From a virus: DNA of 56,438 nt. The notes under the pieces were generated by a model. That model was not told the DNA's origin. It ran no database searches and saw only the letters and a list, made by a program, of their open reading frames with translations. The translations under genes were made by a program, and so were the position numbers. The stretch's first letter is position 1. The number at the start of each line of letters is the position of its first letter. Where the stretch lies: the IMG/VR virus record IMGVR_UViG_3300037861_000214, positions 1 through 56,438 of that record. One strand, 5' to 3'. Below are positions 45,181-52,316 of the stretch, piece by piece.

Positions 45181-45533
45181 TATTTATCTTTATTGGCTTC
45201 GTAATTTTCATTAAGTTTATCAAGTTCAGCCATTAATTGATCTTTTTCAGCATCTGTTATACCTGAGGCATCATCGCTGCTTGAATTGTTAACTACACGT
45301 TGTATAATAGTAGCCATTTTGATTAGCTGTTCATCATTACGAACACCTATTTCCATATATTCTTTAATAAGGGGTACAAGTAGAGTTGCATCTCCTATGT
45401 CTTTAATAAGAGGTTTTAATTCTGAAATAAGCCCCCCAATTTGTTGTTGTTTGGATTTTTGATTATTATATATTTCACTTAATATATCTGAGAATTTTTT
45501 ATCACCAAATATAACGCTGTCTAATGCTCCCAT
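45180..45533 (-). CDS. Small helical tail protein (117 aa)
   Basis: Mostly helical: MGALDSVIFGDKKFSDILSE, KQQQIGGLISELKPLIKDIG, ATIIQRVVNN and a charged C-terminal helix (EKDQLMAELDKLNENYEANK). It overlaps the spike gene by 1 nt. A tail or baseplate chaperone is possible from position; no domain recognised. Confidence 0.65.
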   Translation of the reverse strand: MGALDSVIFGDKKFSDILSEIYNNQKSKQQQIGGLISELKPLIKDIGDATLLVPLIKEYMEIGVRNDEQLIKMATIIQRVVNNSSSDDASGITDAEKDQLMAELDKLNENYEANKDK

Positions 45534-45541
45534 AATTTTTA

Positions 45542-45551
45542 TTATAAATAT
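45542..45551 (-). promoter_or_regulatory. ATATTTATAA motif (first gene of baseplate cluster)
   Basis: Minus-strand motif 8 nt before the ATG at 45533, right after the late sigma factor gene. Confidence 0.4.
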
Positions 45552-45566
45552 GAAAGTAGAAAGGAA

Positions 45567-46280
45567 TTAGAATTTAGCATACCCATTTTCTAAAAAAGGT
45601 ATGTATTGTTGTTTAAAAATAACGTGTAACTTATTAGCTATTTTGGTAATTTTAGGAGTTTTTACATCAACTATCTCACGAATGTATATATAAAGTGCTT
45701 TTTTGTTAAATATCTCAATAATTTCTCTTTTACGAAATAATTCTAATATAGCATCCGCAATTTGAGCATCATTCTTTTTTGGGAAAAATGTATAAATGTT
45801 TTTAGTAACATGCTCCAAATAGATTTCAATATATTTGTCAAGATCTGTTTTGACTTCTTCGTCACCAATTTTACAAGTATGGGTCGAGTTTTCATCCATT
45901 AATATATCGATGGGTACTTTTTTTATCTTTTTAGAATAATTCTTAGTGGTATACAATATTAACCAACGTTTTACTATAGTACCAAAATAGGAATACGCCT
46001 TAGTACCTCGTGTTGGGTCAAATTTATGGATCTTTGATAAAAGAAAAATAATTATCTCATGTTGTAGGTGTTCTAAATTTTCTACTTCAGTGTGATAAAA
46101 TTTAAAAGTATGAATGATATTTTGAGTAAGTTTAAAGAATGCATAGTGGATTTCTTTATCGTATATTCTACTTCTCATATCAGAACACTCAGTATTATTA
46201 TATAATACAATAGCATTTTCAGTATCCTGGGTGAAGTAGTTTTTGCTCTTAGGTTTGCGTGTTTTTTTTATTTCCTCCAT
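45567..46280 (-). CDS. Late-gene sigma factor, T4 gp55-like (237 aa)
   Basis: The segment YFTQDTENAIVLYNNTECSD, then RIYDKEIHYAFFKLTQNIIH, TFKFYHTE and FDPTRGTKAYSYFGTIVKRW match the gp55 family of phage late sigma factors (compare 'ENIIHTFKFYYTD' and 'KGKAFSYFGTIAKNYLI'). gp55 binds host RNA polymerase core and directs late transcription, in T4 from TATAAATA-type boxes with gp33 and the sliding clamp. It is encoded right upstream of the baseplate cluster. gp33 and clamp genes are not seen here. Confidence 0.85.
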   Translation of the reverse strand: MEEIKKTRKPKSKNYFTQDTENAIVLYNNTECSDMRSRIYDKEIHYAFFKLTQNIIHTFKFYHTEVENLEHLQHEIIIFLLSKIHKFDPTRGTKAYSYFGTIVKRWLILYTTKNYSKKIKKVPIDILMDENSTHTCKIGDEEVKTDLDKYIEIYLEHVTKNIYTFFPKKNDAQIADAILELFRKREIIEIFNKKALYIYIREIVDVKTPKITKIANKLHVIFKQQYIPFLENGYAKF

Positions 46281-46282
46281 TA

Positions 46283-46555
46283 TTAACTTTTTCTAAACTG
46301 TAATAAATTATTTTGAATATCTTTAATCTCATTGAAAAACCAACCTATTTCATCATCGCTTTCAAAAGATCCTTTTTCATCTATTTTTTTTAAACGGTTA
46401 TTACTGGATGTAATATTTTCTTCTATTTTATTAAGAAATTTATTTTGGGATATTACAATGTCCATTAATTTGCCGTATTTTCGGAATAAGTTAAAGGTCG
46501 TATATCCTAAGATAACGACCAATACACCTAATATAATAACTATTTTAAGTATCAT
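46283..46555 (-). CDS. Small membrane-anchored coiled-coil protein (90 aa)
   Basis: A single N-terminal TM helix (MILKIVIILGVLVVILGYTT) with a cytoplasmic-type basic flank, then coiled coil (NKFLNKIEENITSSNNRLKK). Same architecture as the plus-strand gene at 54288-54677. It lies 2 nt before the sigma gene. Function unknown. Confidence 0.7.
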   Translation of the reverse strand: MILKIVIILGVLVVILGYTTFNLFRKYGKLMDIVISQNKFLNKIEENITSSNNRLKKIDEKGSFESDDEIGWFFNEIKDIQNNLLQFRKS

Positions 46556-46585
46556 AAGTATTTAATGCTTTTTAATCTTACATTG

Positions 46586-46639
46586 ACAAATGATATTTGT
46601 TTATAAGGGGGTTATGTTCTACCGGTAACATACAACCCC
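46586..46639. other. Two hairpins in the gap after the HD-hydrolase gene
   Basis: ACAAAT-gat-ATTTGT (46586-46600) and GGGGTTATGTT...AACATACAACCCC (46608-46639, with a 2-nt bulge) form stable stems between the HD gene and the membrane protein gene. There is no long U-tract. Possible terminator, RNA-processing site or regulatory leader. Confidence 0.5.
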
Positions 46640-46670
46640 TATTTGACGTATCCACATTATTTTTAATAAG

Positions 46671-47447
46671 TTATGTGATAGTATCTAACATATTCATTAA
46701 CCCTACACTACCTACCTTACTAAAAGCTTTAGTTTTAATTGTTGGGTTGGTTTGTTTAGATTGTTCTGGTTTATTTAAAACCTTTTTCTCCTGCTTAGAA
46801 AATTTAGGCAACCATTCAATTTCAAATTCAATCCTTGCAGCCATCATATCTGCTTGGTGTAAAATGAAAGGTAAAGATGTACGAGGTTTGGTTTCTGGCA
46901 TAAATCCCTTTAGATATTTTTCATTAGCGGGGTCATATATTCCATCATGGGTTTGGATTGCTACCATCTCATTAAAGCTATATTTAACATCATGCTGTTG
47001 TAGTAAAAATAATCCTCTATCTGGAACCGATGCAAATGGTAAAGCTGTATTAAAAGTATAATCTTCCTCCAATTTTTCTTTACGCCATTTATCTGTCTGA
47101 GGTATATATGCTTCATGTTCCTCGGAACCCATTTTACCCAGATCATGATTTATTGCTGAAAATACTAATTCTTCCTTAGTAAAGGTAGACATATTACAAC
47201 CAAAACTCTCCCACATATCAGATGTGGCTAATGCTCCCCTAACAACCCTATTGACATGGTCAACATATCCTCCAGGAAATGCTGAATGATATTTTTTATG
47301 ATTGGCCGCGGGCATTAGTATTACACGGTCTTCAAATTTTTTATAAAAGTCAAGTAATTTTTGTTGTCTAGGCTCTGCTATATAGTTTGAAATATTGCCT
47401 AAAAATTCTCCCCAATTAGATTGGATTTGTTCTGGTGTGAATATCAT
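46671..47447 (-). CDS. HD-domain phosphohydrolase (258 aa)
   Basis: Metal-binding HD motif pattern: H64 in GGYVDHVNRVV, H101-D102 in INHDLGKMG, later QTHDGIYD and a distal Asp in LHQADMMAARIE. HD proteins hydrolyse nucleotides or cyclic dinucleotides; the substrate cannot be read here. It could deplete a host signalling nucleotide or recycle nucleotides. Followed by structured intergenic DNA. Confidence 0.75.
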   Translation of the reverse strand: MIFTPEQIQSNWGEFLGNISNYIAEPRQQKLLDFYKKFEDRVILMPAANHKKYHSAFPGGYVDHVNRVVRGALATSDMWESFGCNMSTFTKEELVFSAINHDLGKMGSEEHEAYIPQTDKWRKEKLEEDYTFNTALPFASVPDRGLFLLQQHDVKYSFNEMVAIQTHDGIYDPANEKYLKGFMPETKPRTSLPFILHQADMMAARIEFEIEWLPKFSKQEKKVLNKPEQSKQTNPTIKTKAFSKVGSVGLMNMLDTIT

Positions 47448-47464
47448 AACTTATTATTTTTAAT

Positions 47465-47647
47465 TTAACTAATTGTATTATCCTGCTCAACCATTGATTG
47501 TAAATCCTCAACAACCCCTTCGGTAGATTCAATTTTTTTAATAAAACTTGAAACGGATTCTCTAGAATCACTAGTCATACGTTTAAGCTCTATTAGAGTT
47601 GATGATATTTGTAATAATTTTTTCTCAAATAAATTTTTGTTTCTCAT
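47465..47647 (-). CDS. Small helical protein (60 aa)
   Basis: MRNKNLFEKKLLQISSTLIE and RMTSDSRESVSSFIKKIEST predict a helical hairpin or coiled coil. Not recognised. It follows the repeated promoter-like element at 47679-47717 and may be the first gene of the HD/sigma transcript. Confidence 0.6.
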   Translation of the reverse strand: MRNKNLFEKKLLQISSTLIELKRMTSDSRESVSSFIKKIESTEGVVEDLQSMVEQDNTIS

Positions 47648-47678
47648 AGTTATTGTTTTTATTATTTTATTATACAGT

Positions 47679-47717
47679 AAAGGTACGTAAAGTTTCTTTA
47701 ATATCCTAGTTATTTTA
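47679..47717 (-). promoter_or_regulatory. 39-bp repeated promoter-like element, copy 1
   Basis: 37 of 39 bases match 51295-51333. It starts exactly at the stop codon of the upstream gene. The minus strand contains TACCTTTA, one base from the Bacteroidetes -7 consensus TAnnTTTG. Confidence 0.55.
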
Positions 47718-48023
47718 GATTTTATTTTCTAACATTCTTACTTTTACTTCTTTTATAACCATTTCTATATCTTTAACGGTCACTTTATATTTTTTAAATT
47801 TTGTTTTTTTATCTTCGTATTTAATACCCTTTAAAGTTAAAACCACTTTAATAAATTTCTCCTTTTTTTCTTTAGATAACGCCCTAAAACCCTCTTGGTA
47901 AGACCCTCCATTAATAATTTCTTTTATTATATAAAAGACATCACTCCATATGAAGGGGTTATTACCCCATATTACAGGGGCATTACCCCATTTGTGAGGA
48001 ACCTTAGTTTCATTAAAAGGCAT
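47715..48023 (-). CDS. Hypothetical basic protein (102 aa)
   Basis: N-terminal half has a short repeat in 'WGNAPVIWGNNPFIWSD', with a lysine-rich C-terminal half (FRALSKEKKEKFIKVVLTLK; KKTKFKKYKVTVKDIEMVIK). The WGN.PxxW motif recurs in phage structural proteins I have seen, but I cannot name it. It follows the SxxAM-repeat fibre gene by 3 nt. Confidence 0.65.
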   Translation of the reverse strand: MPFNETKVPHKWGNAPVIWGNNPFIWSDVFYIIKEIINGGSYQEGFRALSKEKKEKFIKVVLTLKGIKYEDKKTKFKKYKVTVKDIEMVIKEVKVRMLENKI

Positions 48024-48026
48024 ATA

Positions 48027-49469
48027 TTAATTAAAATCTACATAAGTAATAGTAGGTTGAGCACCCGCTGTTGCTGCAATGGCTTTTACATTCCATGTTA
48101 AATCTGTATAGGCCGCAATATGTGCAACAGGTCCTGATGATAATGAAGTTCCTGGTGTTTGGATAACTGCCCCCGCATTCGAACCGAATTGAGGTGTTCC
48201 GTTAAATTCAAATTCTACAAACGTTGCTACAATCGAGTTAGCTACTACTGTAAGTATTAAAGTTTTCCCTGGTATTCCATATGTCTGGAAGACGGCTGGT
48301 AGAGCATCTGGTAAAGCTGGTGCAATTTTTGTTAGTTTGAGTGCAGTTAAAGTTGATATAGCTTCCGAACTTCCCGCTATGGCATCAATAGCAGCGGTTG
48401 AAGAAAATATAGCTGCTTTAGCAGCAGAGCTTGATAATAATAGTGGAAATGCTGTTGTATTTTGAATAAGAGATACTAGTGTGGGCGTATCATTTGCTAA
48501 TACTCCAACGGTAATAGGGTTAGCTAGAGCTATTCCTAAATTTGGGCTATTAGTTAATAAAGTTAATGCCGAAGGCACACCTACAATAGCTTGCATAATA
48601 GGTAGAATATTTGCTATTTTAGCCATAGCATCCCCATCATCAAATATATTTTCAACTGAATTAAAATATAGGGCTTTATCTAGATCCGCTATACCTGTTA
48701 TTATATTAAATAAATTTGATTCTAAAGTGGATGAATTACTAATTAAACCTAACCAAACTGCAGAATATGATGAAACTATTTTAATAGCAGAGGGTATGGA
48801 TGATACTATTTGCCTAGCTTCATTAGTTACTTGAGATAAAGCTATTGGGCTTTGTGATAGTAAATTCATACTTAAATCAGAGTTTGCAAATATATTCATG
48901 GCCACAGATGATGTTGCAATATTTTCCATTGCATTTGTACTTTGTACTACAATAGCCATTGTTGGTGCACTTTGAACAATAGCCATCATTGCCCTACTAC
49001 TTACTGAGATTTCAGCCATAGCCACAACGTCCGCAATTAAGGAATTCATAGAACTATAATTACTGGGATTTCTACCCGCAAACAATGCTGTTATGGTTAC
49101 TATATTATTTTCATAAAATGAACTTTCATAAAATAACTTCCAGGAAATTGAGTTTTCTATTACCGTAATTAAAGCAGGTAATGAATTTGAAACCATACTC
49201 ATTGCTAGCGGACTTAATACTACAGCTTGAGCAGCAGTAGAATTATTTATACTAGCGGCTGCAAAAATAGAATTAGTTGCTCTAGCACTTGAAATTATAG
49301 CTGCTAATGCAGTAGGACTTGCGGCTAAACTTCTAGTTTCACTTCGCATAGCTAACGCTTCAAGAAAACCCGAGGTAGTTCCTTCATCAGCTAATCTTTC
49401 TTCTAATTCCACGCCTAGTACCGATGTAGATTTAATAGCATTTAATAATCTTCTTGTTGTTAATCTCAT
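48027..49469 (-). CDS. Fibre-like protein with SxxAMxxI repeats (480 aa)
   Basis: Residues ~45-390 are built of short Ala/Ser/Met/Ile repeats of about 10 residues (SPTALAAIISSARATNSIFA; VQSTNAMENIATSSVAMNIF), an unusual solenoid or coiled stalk. The C-terminal ~100 residues form a different beta-rich domain (GKTLILTVVANSIVATFVEF ... AHIAAYTDLTWNVKAIAA). Similar alanine/serine repeat proteins occur among phage fibres. Adhesin or fibre shaft by inference. Confidence 0.75.
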   Translation of the reverse strand: MRLTTRRLLNAIKSTSVLGVELEERLADEGTTSGFLEALAMRSETRSLAASPTALAAIISSARATNSIFAAASINNSTAAQAVVLSPLAMSMVSNSLPALITVIENSISWKLFYESSFYENNIVTITALFAGRNPSNYSSMNSLIADVVAMAEISVSSRAMMAIVQSAPTMAIVVQSTNAMENIATSSVAMNIFANSDLSMNLLSQSPIALSQVTNEARQIVSSIPSAIKIVSSYSAVWLGLISNSSTLESNLFNIITGIADLDKALYFNSVENIFDDGDAMAKIANILPIMQAIVGVPSALTLLTNSPNLGIALANPITVGVLANDTPTLVSLIQNTTAFPLLLSSSAAKAAIFSSTAAIDAIAGSSEAISTLTALKLTKIAPALPDALPAVFQTYGIPGKTLILTVVANSIVATFVEFEFNGTPQFGSNAGAVIQTPGTSLSSGPVAHIAAYTDLTWNVKAIAATAGAQPTITYVDFN

Positions 49470-49492
49470 AATAGTTTTAATTTATATAATAT

Positions 49493-50101
49493 TTATTTTG
49501 TTGTAAAAAACATGCTAAGTCTACTTATTTCATCCTCATCTAGTTCATCTCTAAGATGTCTTTCATCCGTAGCCCATGAATCCGCTAGATCAGGTGCCGC
49601 CAGATTTAAAAGCCATTGTCCAATAGGTAAAAGACTTACGGGGTCAACAGCTATAAAAGAGGTTTCATCATCATCTGGTTCCGTAAAGGAATCTACAAAA
49701 ATTAAAAGTCCAATTCCCTCAACTATAACAGAATCATCCGAAGAAGGTAATGGAGGGATGGGAGTCCTTAATGCCCCTCTATCTTCATAGGGTAAAGTTT
49801 CTAATTCAGTTAGACTTCTTGCTATAACTAAAGGACCCCCACCAACAATAGATTGACCATTTATAGTAGATAAATCACTAATATTTACTTTTAAATTTAA
49901 AGCTAATATATCTGCCTCACTTAGGGGTTTGGATGAATCTGAAGTGTTATCTACATTATTAAGCTCATTATCAACTTTATTTTTAGTATCAACATAACTA
50001 TCAGTTAAGTTATCAACTGAAGTTTTTGAAGCTGCTACAGCTAAGGTTTGTGCTGTTGCGGCATTGGATATGGCTAATAAAAGTTCTTCGGTAGTTGGCA
50101 T
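49493..50101 (-). CDS. Fibre shaft protein with NGQS motif (202 aa)
   Basis: N-terminal helical stalk (ATAQTLAVAASKTSVDNLTD), then NVDNTSDSSKPLSEADI and STINGQSIVGGGPLVIA, motifs characteristic of phage fibre shafts just before the beta stretch. The C-terminal part is acidic (ADSWATDERHLRDELDEDEI). It probably assembles with the 48027-49469 protein. Confidence 0.75.
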   Translation of the reverse strand: MPTTEELLLAISNAATAQTLAVAASKTSVDNLTDSYVDTKNKVDNELNNVDNTSDSSKPLSEADILALNLKVNISDLSTINGQSIVGGGPLVIARSLTELETLPYEDRGALRTPIPPLPSSDDSVIVEGIGLLIFVDSFTEPDDDETSFIAVDPVSLLPIGQWLLNLAAPDLADSWATDERHLRDELDEDEISRLSMFFTTK

Positions 50102-50104
50102 ATT

Positions 50105-50314
50105 TTATAATGTTATTAAATTTATTAATAGGGTTTGAGTAATCAACTGATTAGTTACAACCCCAAACAAGGGTTCAATAGCTTTATTTTCAGATAAAAC
50201 CACGGCTTCTGCTATTCTACTATCAATATTATTTTTAGATATATTAACGCTGGCTAATAATTCTGCGTTAGTTGTTTCTAAGGCTATTATTGCTTCTGGT
50301 ATTGTTAAATCCAT
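50105..50314 (-). CDS. Small helical fibre-region protein (69 aa)
   Basis: MDLTIPEAIIALETTNAELL followed by helical, Asn-rich sequence. Probably a short coiled coil. It overlaps the next upstream gene by 10 nt and lies just before the fibre shaft gene. Function unknown. Confidence 0.6.
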   Translation of the reverse strand: MDLTIPEAIIALETTNAELLASVNISKNNIDSRIAEAVVLSENKAIEPLFGVVTNQLITQTLLINLITL

Positions 50315-50517
50315 ATTTCATTTCTTAGATTAATAAAATTTATTTGATTAAGCATTTGGGTATTTGCCTTATATATTATGTAGGCTTCTAAGTTTTCAAT
50401 ACTATTTAGGGATAGTTCTAATAAGTTTCCACTCCCATCATATAATATATTATCAACAACTTGTATTAGTCTCTGATATGTATCTTGTATATTTTCAAAT
50501 TCTAAATTATTTTCCAT
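50305..50517 (-). CDS. Small helical fibre-region protein (70 aa)
   Basis: MENNLEFENIQDTYQRLIQV, helical, ending LRNEIWI. No domain recognised. It starts 3 nt after the stop of the 198-residue gene, so it belongs to the same operon. Confidence 0.6.
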   Translation of the reverse strand: MENNLEFENIQDTYQRLIQVVDNILYDGSGNLLELSLNSIENLEAYIIYKANTQMLNQINFINLRNEIWI

Positions 50518-50520
50518 GTG

Positions 50521-51117
50521 TTATAACTTATTTTTTCTGATTTCCTGTATTATCCCTCTATTAAATTTACTTATATCTGATGATGGTATTTTATATTTAT
50601 CAATTACTTCTTGTAACATTTCTTTTATTAAAAACTTTTTAACCAAGGGTTTTAAATTCTTAATGGTATCATCGTTTATAGCATCATATGCTTCTTTAAT
50701 CGCAATTTCAAATATAGGTAAAGTATTTAAAATCTTAGGAGACTTAATAAGTTTGTTAGGGTTATTAACTTTTACTACAACTTTTTTATCACTAATTAAG
50801 GGTGATGTTGTTTGTATTACCTCTACTCTTACTTTTTTACTTACATCTACTATAAAGTCATCTTCATAAGGTATAAAATAAGTATCATTATCCACTATAA
50901 CTTCTAATTTCATTTTACCTTTAAGGTTCTCAGATAAAAATTTTAGTTGTCTGATATCTATAGAACATTTACCATCAGAATCTATATTACCTTTAAATAA
51001 TAATGAATATTCATCATTTTCTAATATTAATCTAGCTTGGGCATTTTTTAAATCAGCCCCCTCTACCATTACTTTACATTCGAAAATTTCAGACTTATCT
51101 TTGTATAATGTGTACAT
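50521..51117 (-). CDS. Conserved phage protein, N-terminal beta and C-terminal helical (198 aa)
   Basis: Opens MYTLYKDKSEIFECKVMVEG; the N-terminal half is beta (ARLILENDEYSLLFKGNIDS; SIDIRQLKFLSENLKGKMKL; FIVDVSKKVRVEV) and the C-terminal half is helical (IKEAYDAINDDTIKNLKPLV). I recall closely similar unnamed proteins in other large phages. Possibly a tail-assembly or head-tail protein. It carries the AATATTTATAA motif 7 nt before its ATG. Confidence 0.7.
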   Translation of the reverse strand: MYTLYKDKSEIFECKVMVEGADLKNAQARLILENDEYSLLFKGNIDSDGKCSIDIRQLKFLSENLKGKMKLEVIVDNDTYFIPYEDDFIVDVSKKVRVEVIQTTSPLISDKKVVVKVNNPNKLIKSPKILNTLPIFEIAIKEAYDAINDDTIKNLKPLVKKFLIKEMLQEVIDKYKIPSSDISKFNRGIIQEIRKNKL

Positions 51118-51124
51118 GTTTTAA

Positions 51125-51135
51125 TTATAAATATT
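51125..51135 (-). promoter_or_regulatory. AATATTTATAA motif (198-aa gene)
   Basis: Minus-strand motif 7 nt before the ATG at 51117. Confidence 0.4.
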
Positions 51136-51191
51136 GAAATGGAAAATAAGTGTACATAAAATGGTAAGGTTGTCCCCCATTCCCTATCTCC

Positions 51192-51255
51192 TTATTCCCT
51201 TATTCCCTTATTCCCTTATTCCCTTATTCCCTTATTCCCTTATTCCCTTATTCCC
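51192..51255. repeat. Perfect 8-bp tandem repeat (TTATTCCC) x 8
   Basis: Eight perfect consecutive copies, GGGAATAA on the coding strand, in the untranslated space between 51117 and 51331. Flanking TATC/CCCTTATT fragments look like decayed units. Confidence 0.95.
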
Positions 51256-51294
51256 TATCTTCTTAACCCTTATTTCCTAATATTTCGGTATAGC

Positions 51295-51333
51295 AAAGGT
51301 ATGTAAAGTTTCTCTAATATCCTAGTTATTTTA
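51295..51333 (-). promoter_or_regulatory. 39-bp repeated promoter-like element, copy 2
   Basis: Matches 47679-47717 in 37 of 39 bases, starting at the stop codon of the 51331-51744 gene. Here the -7-like box is a perfect TACCTTTG. It would serve the 50521-51117 gene through a leader that contains the 8-bp repeat array. Confidence 0.6.
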
Positions 51334-51744
51334 TATATTTTTTTTAAGATTTATTATAGTTAGCAATTGAGCGCATATTATATATTGCTCTGTATTCTCA
51401 AAATATTGAAGTGCTTTACTTAAAGTATCTAAGAGGGGTTCACTTTTAAATTTTAATATTGCTTCTAAGTGGTCTTTATTTTTCAAATCAATTTGCTTTA
51501 TATAAAACCAAGCTCTATTATAAACCGCAAAACTGGACGATGTTTTAGTTTGTTCAACATCATAATCAGGATTATCTTTTGATAAAAACTGACTTAATTT
51601 CCTATAAAATATTTCGTGGTTTTGTATTAATTTAACAAACATACCTATTTTAGTTAATGGGTCTTCTATTAAATCTTCAAGTAGTCTGTTTTTAATATCT
51701 GTACCCTCAGAAAATAGGTCAAAAATTTTATTGGCATCTATCAT
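51331..51744 (-). CDS. Hypothetical helical protein (137 aa)
   Basis: MIDANKIFDLFSEGTDIKNR and following helices (IGMFVKLIQNHEIFYRKLSQ; LEAILKFKSEPLLDTLSKAL). No recognised family. It is immediately followed by the repeated 39-bp element and carries an ATATTTATAA motif 2 nt before its ATG. Confidence 0.65.
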   Translation of the reverse strand: MIDANKIFDLFSEGTDIKNRLLEDLIEDPLTKIGMFVKLIQNHEIFYRKLSQFLSKDNPDYDVEQTKTSSSFAVYNRAWFYIKQIDLKNKDHLEAILKFKSEPLLDTLSKALQYFENTEQYIICAQLLTIINLKKNI

Positions 51745-51746
51745 GA

Positions 51747-51756
51747 TTATAAATAT
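51747..51756 (-). promoter_or_regulatory. ATATTTATAA motif (51331-51744 gene)
   Basis: Minus-strand motif 2 nt before the ATG at 51744, the closest of the set. Confidence 0.4.
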
Positions 51757-51759
51757 ACA

Positions 51760-52023
51760 TTAGATATCCATCGCATCCAAATATTTTTCAAGGTCTTCCC
51801 TGATTATTTCTAATTTTGAATATTCACTTATTATATCTATTTTATTTGGGTTAGATGGGTGGTAATCCCACATTTCCTCCATCACTTTAATAGTAGACAT
51901 TAAGACATTAATTAATACATCTCTACCATCAGAAGATGGTTTGGATAGATATAATTCTTCATTTAGGTTAACTCTGTCAGTTGGCTTAACTGTTGGTATT
52001 ACTCTCGGCTTTCTTTTGTTCAT
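51760..52023 (-). CDS. Hypothetical protein (87 aa)
   Basis: MNKRKPRVIPTVKPTDRVNL, then a helical domain (VLINVLMSTIKVMEEMWDYH) and an acidic end. Not recognised. Its ATG directly follows the stop of the 48-residue gene (TAAATG), indicating coupling. Confidence 0.65.
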   Translation of the reverse strand: MNKRKPRVIPTVKPTDRVNLNEELYLSKPSSDGRDVLINVLMSTIKVMEEMWDYHPSNPNKIDIISEYSKLEIIREDLEKYLDAMDI

Positions 52024-52170
52024 TTAATTTAATTTATAATATATTGATTCATCTTCCATGTTTATAGTTTGCCAATCTAAACCCGCTCCCATTAAATTAT
52101 CAACAGCCTCAAATTGTTTGCTCATTACAAGCCAATCAATGGTTTTCTTCATTACTATTATTTTTCCCAT
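52024..52170 (-). CDS. Small hypothetical protein (48 aa)
   Basis: From an ATG at 52170: MGKIIVMKKTIDWLVMSKQF..., ending NMEDESIYYKLN with a TAA that touches the next ATG. The exact abutment and coding-like sequence support a real gene. Function unknown. Confidence 0.65.
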   Translation of the reverse strand: MGKIIVMKKTIDWLVMSKQFEAVDNLMGAGLDWQTINMEDESIYYKLN

Positions 52171-52250
52171 TATATATGTTTTAAAAAAATTATACTGTAA
52201 TTTAACGTAATATTATTTTAAGATGCTATATATGGCACATACGAGTATTT

Positions 52251-52280
52251 ACGCGTTAAAACACGTTAAAACACGTGTTA
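52251..52280. promoter_or_regulatory. Three 10-bp CACGTT-type direct repeats
   Basis: ACGCGTTAAA-ACACGTTAAA-ACACGTGTTA in tandem, including the palindrome AACACGTGTT (52270-52279). It lies in the 146-nt gap upstream of the 48-residue gene, after the lipoprotein gene. This is a typical arrangement for a repressor or activator array. I see nothing else in the gap 52171-52316. Confidence 0.5.
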
Positions 52281-52316
52281 TTATGTGTCATTATGGCATA
52301 TGGAGTAGGCAAGGTT

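Noticed and set aside
7951-51756. TTATAAATA on the plus strand as T4-type late promoters
   Set aside because: In this orientation they would transcribe away from the genes they precede, into upstream genes; reported only as an unassigned motif.
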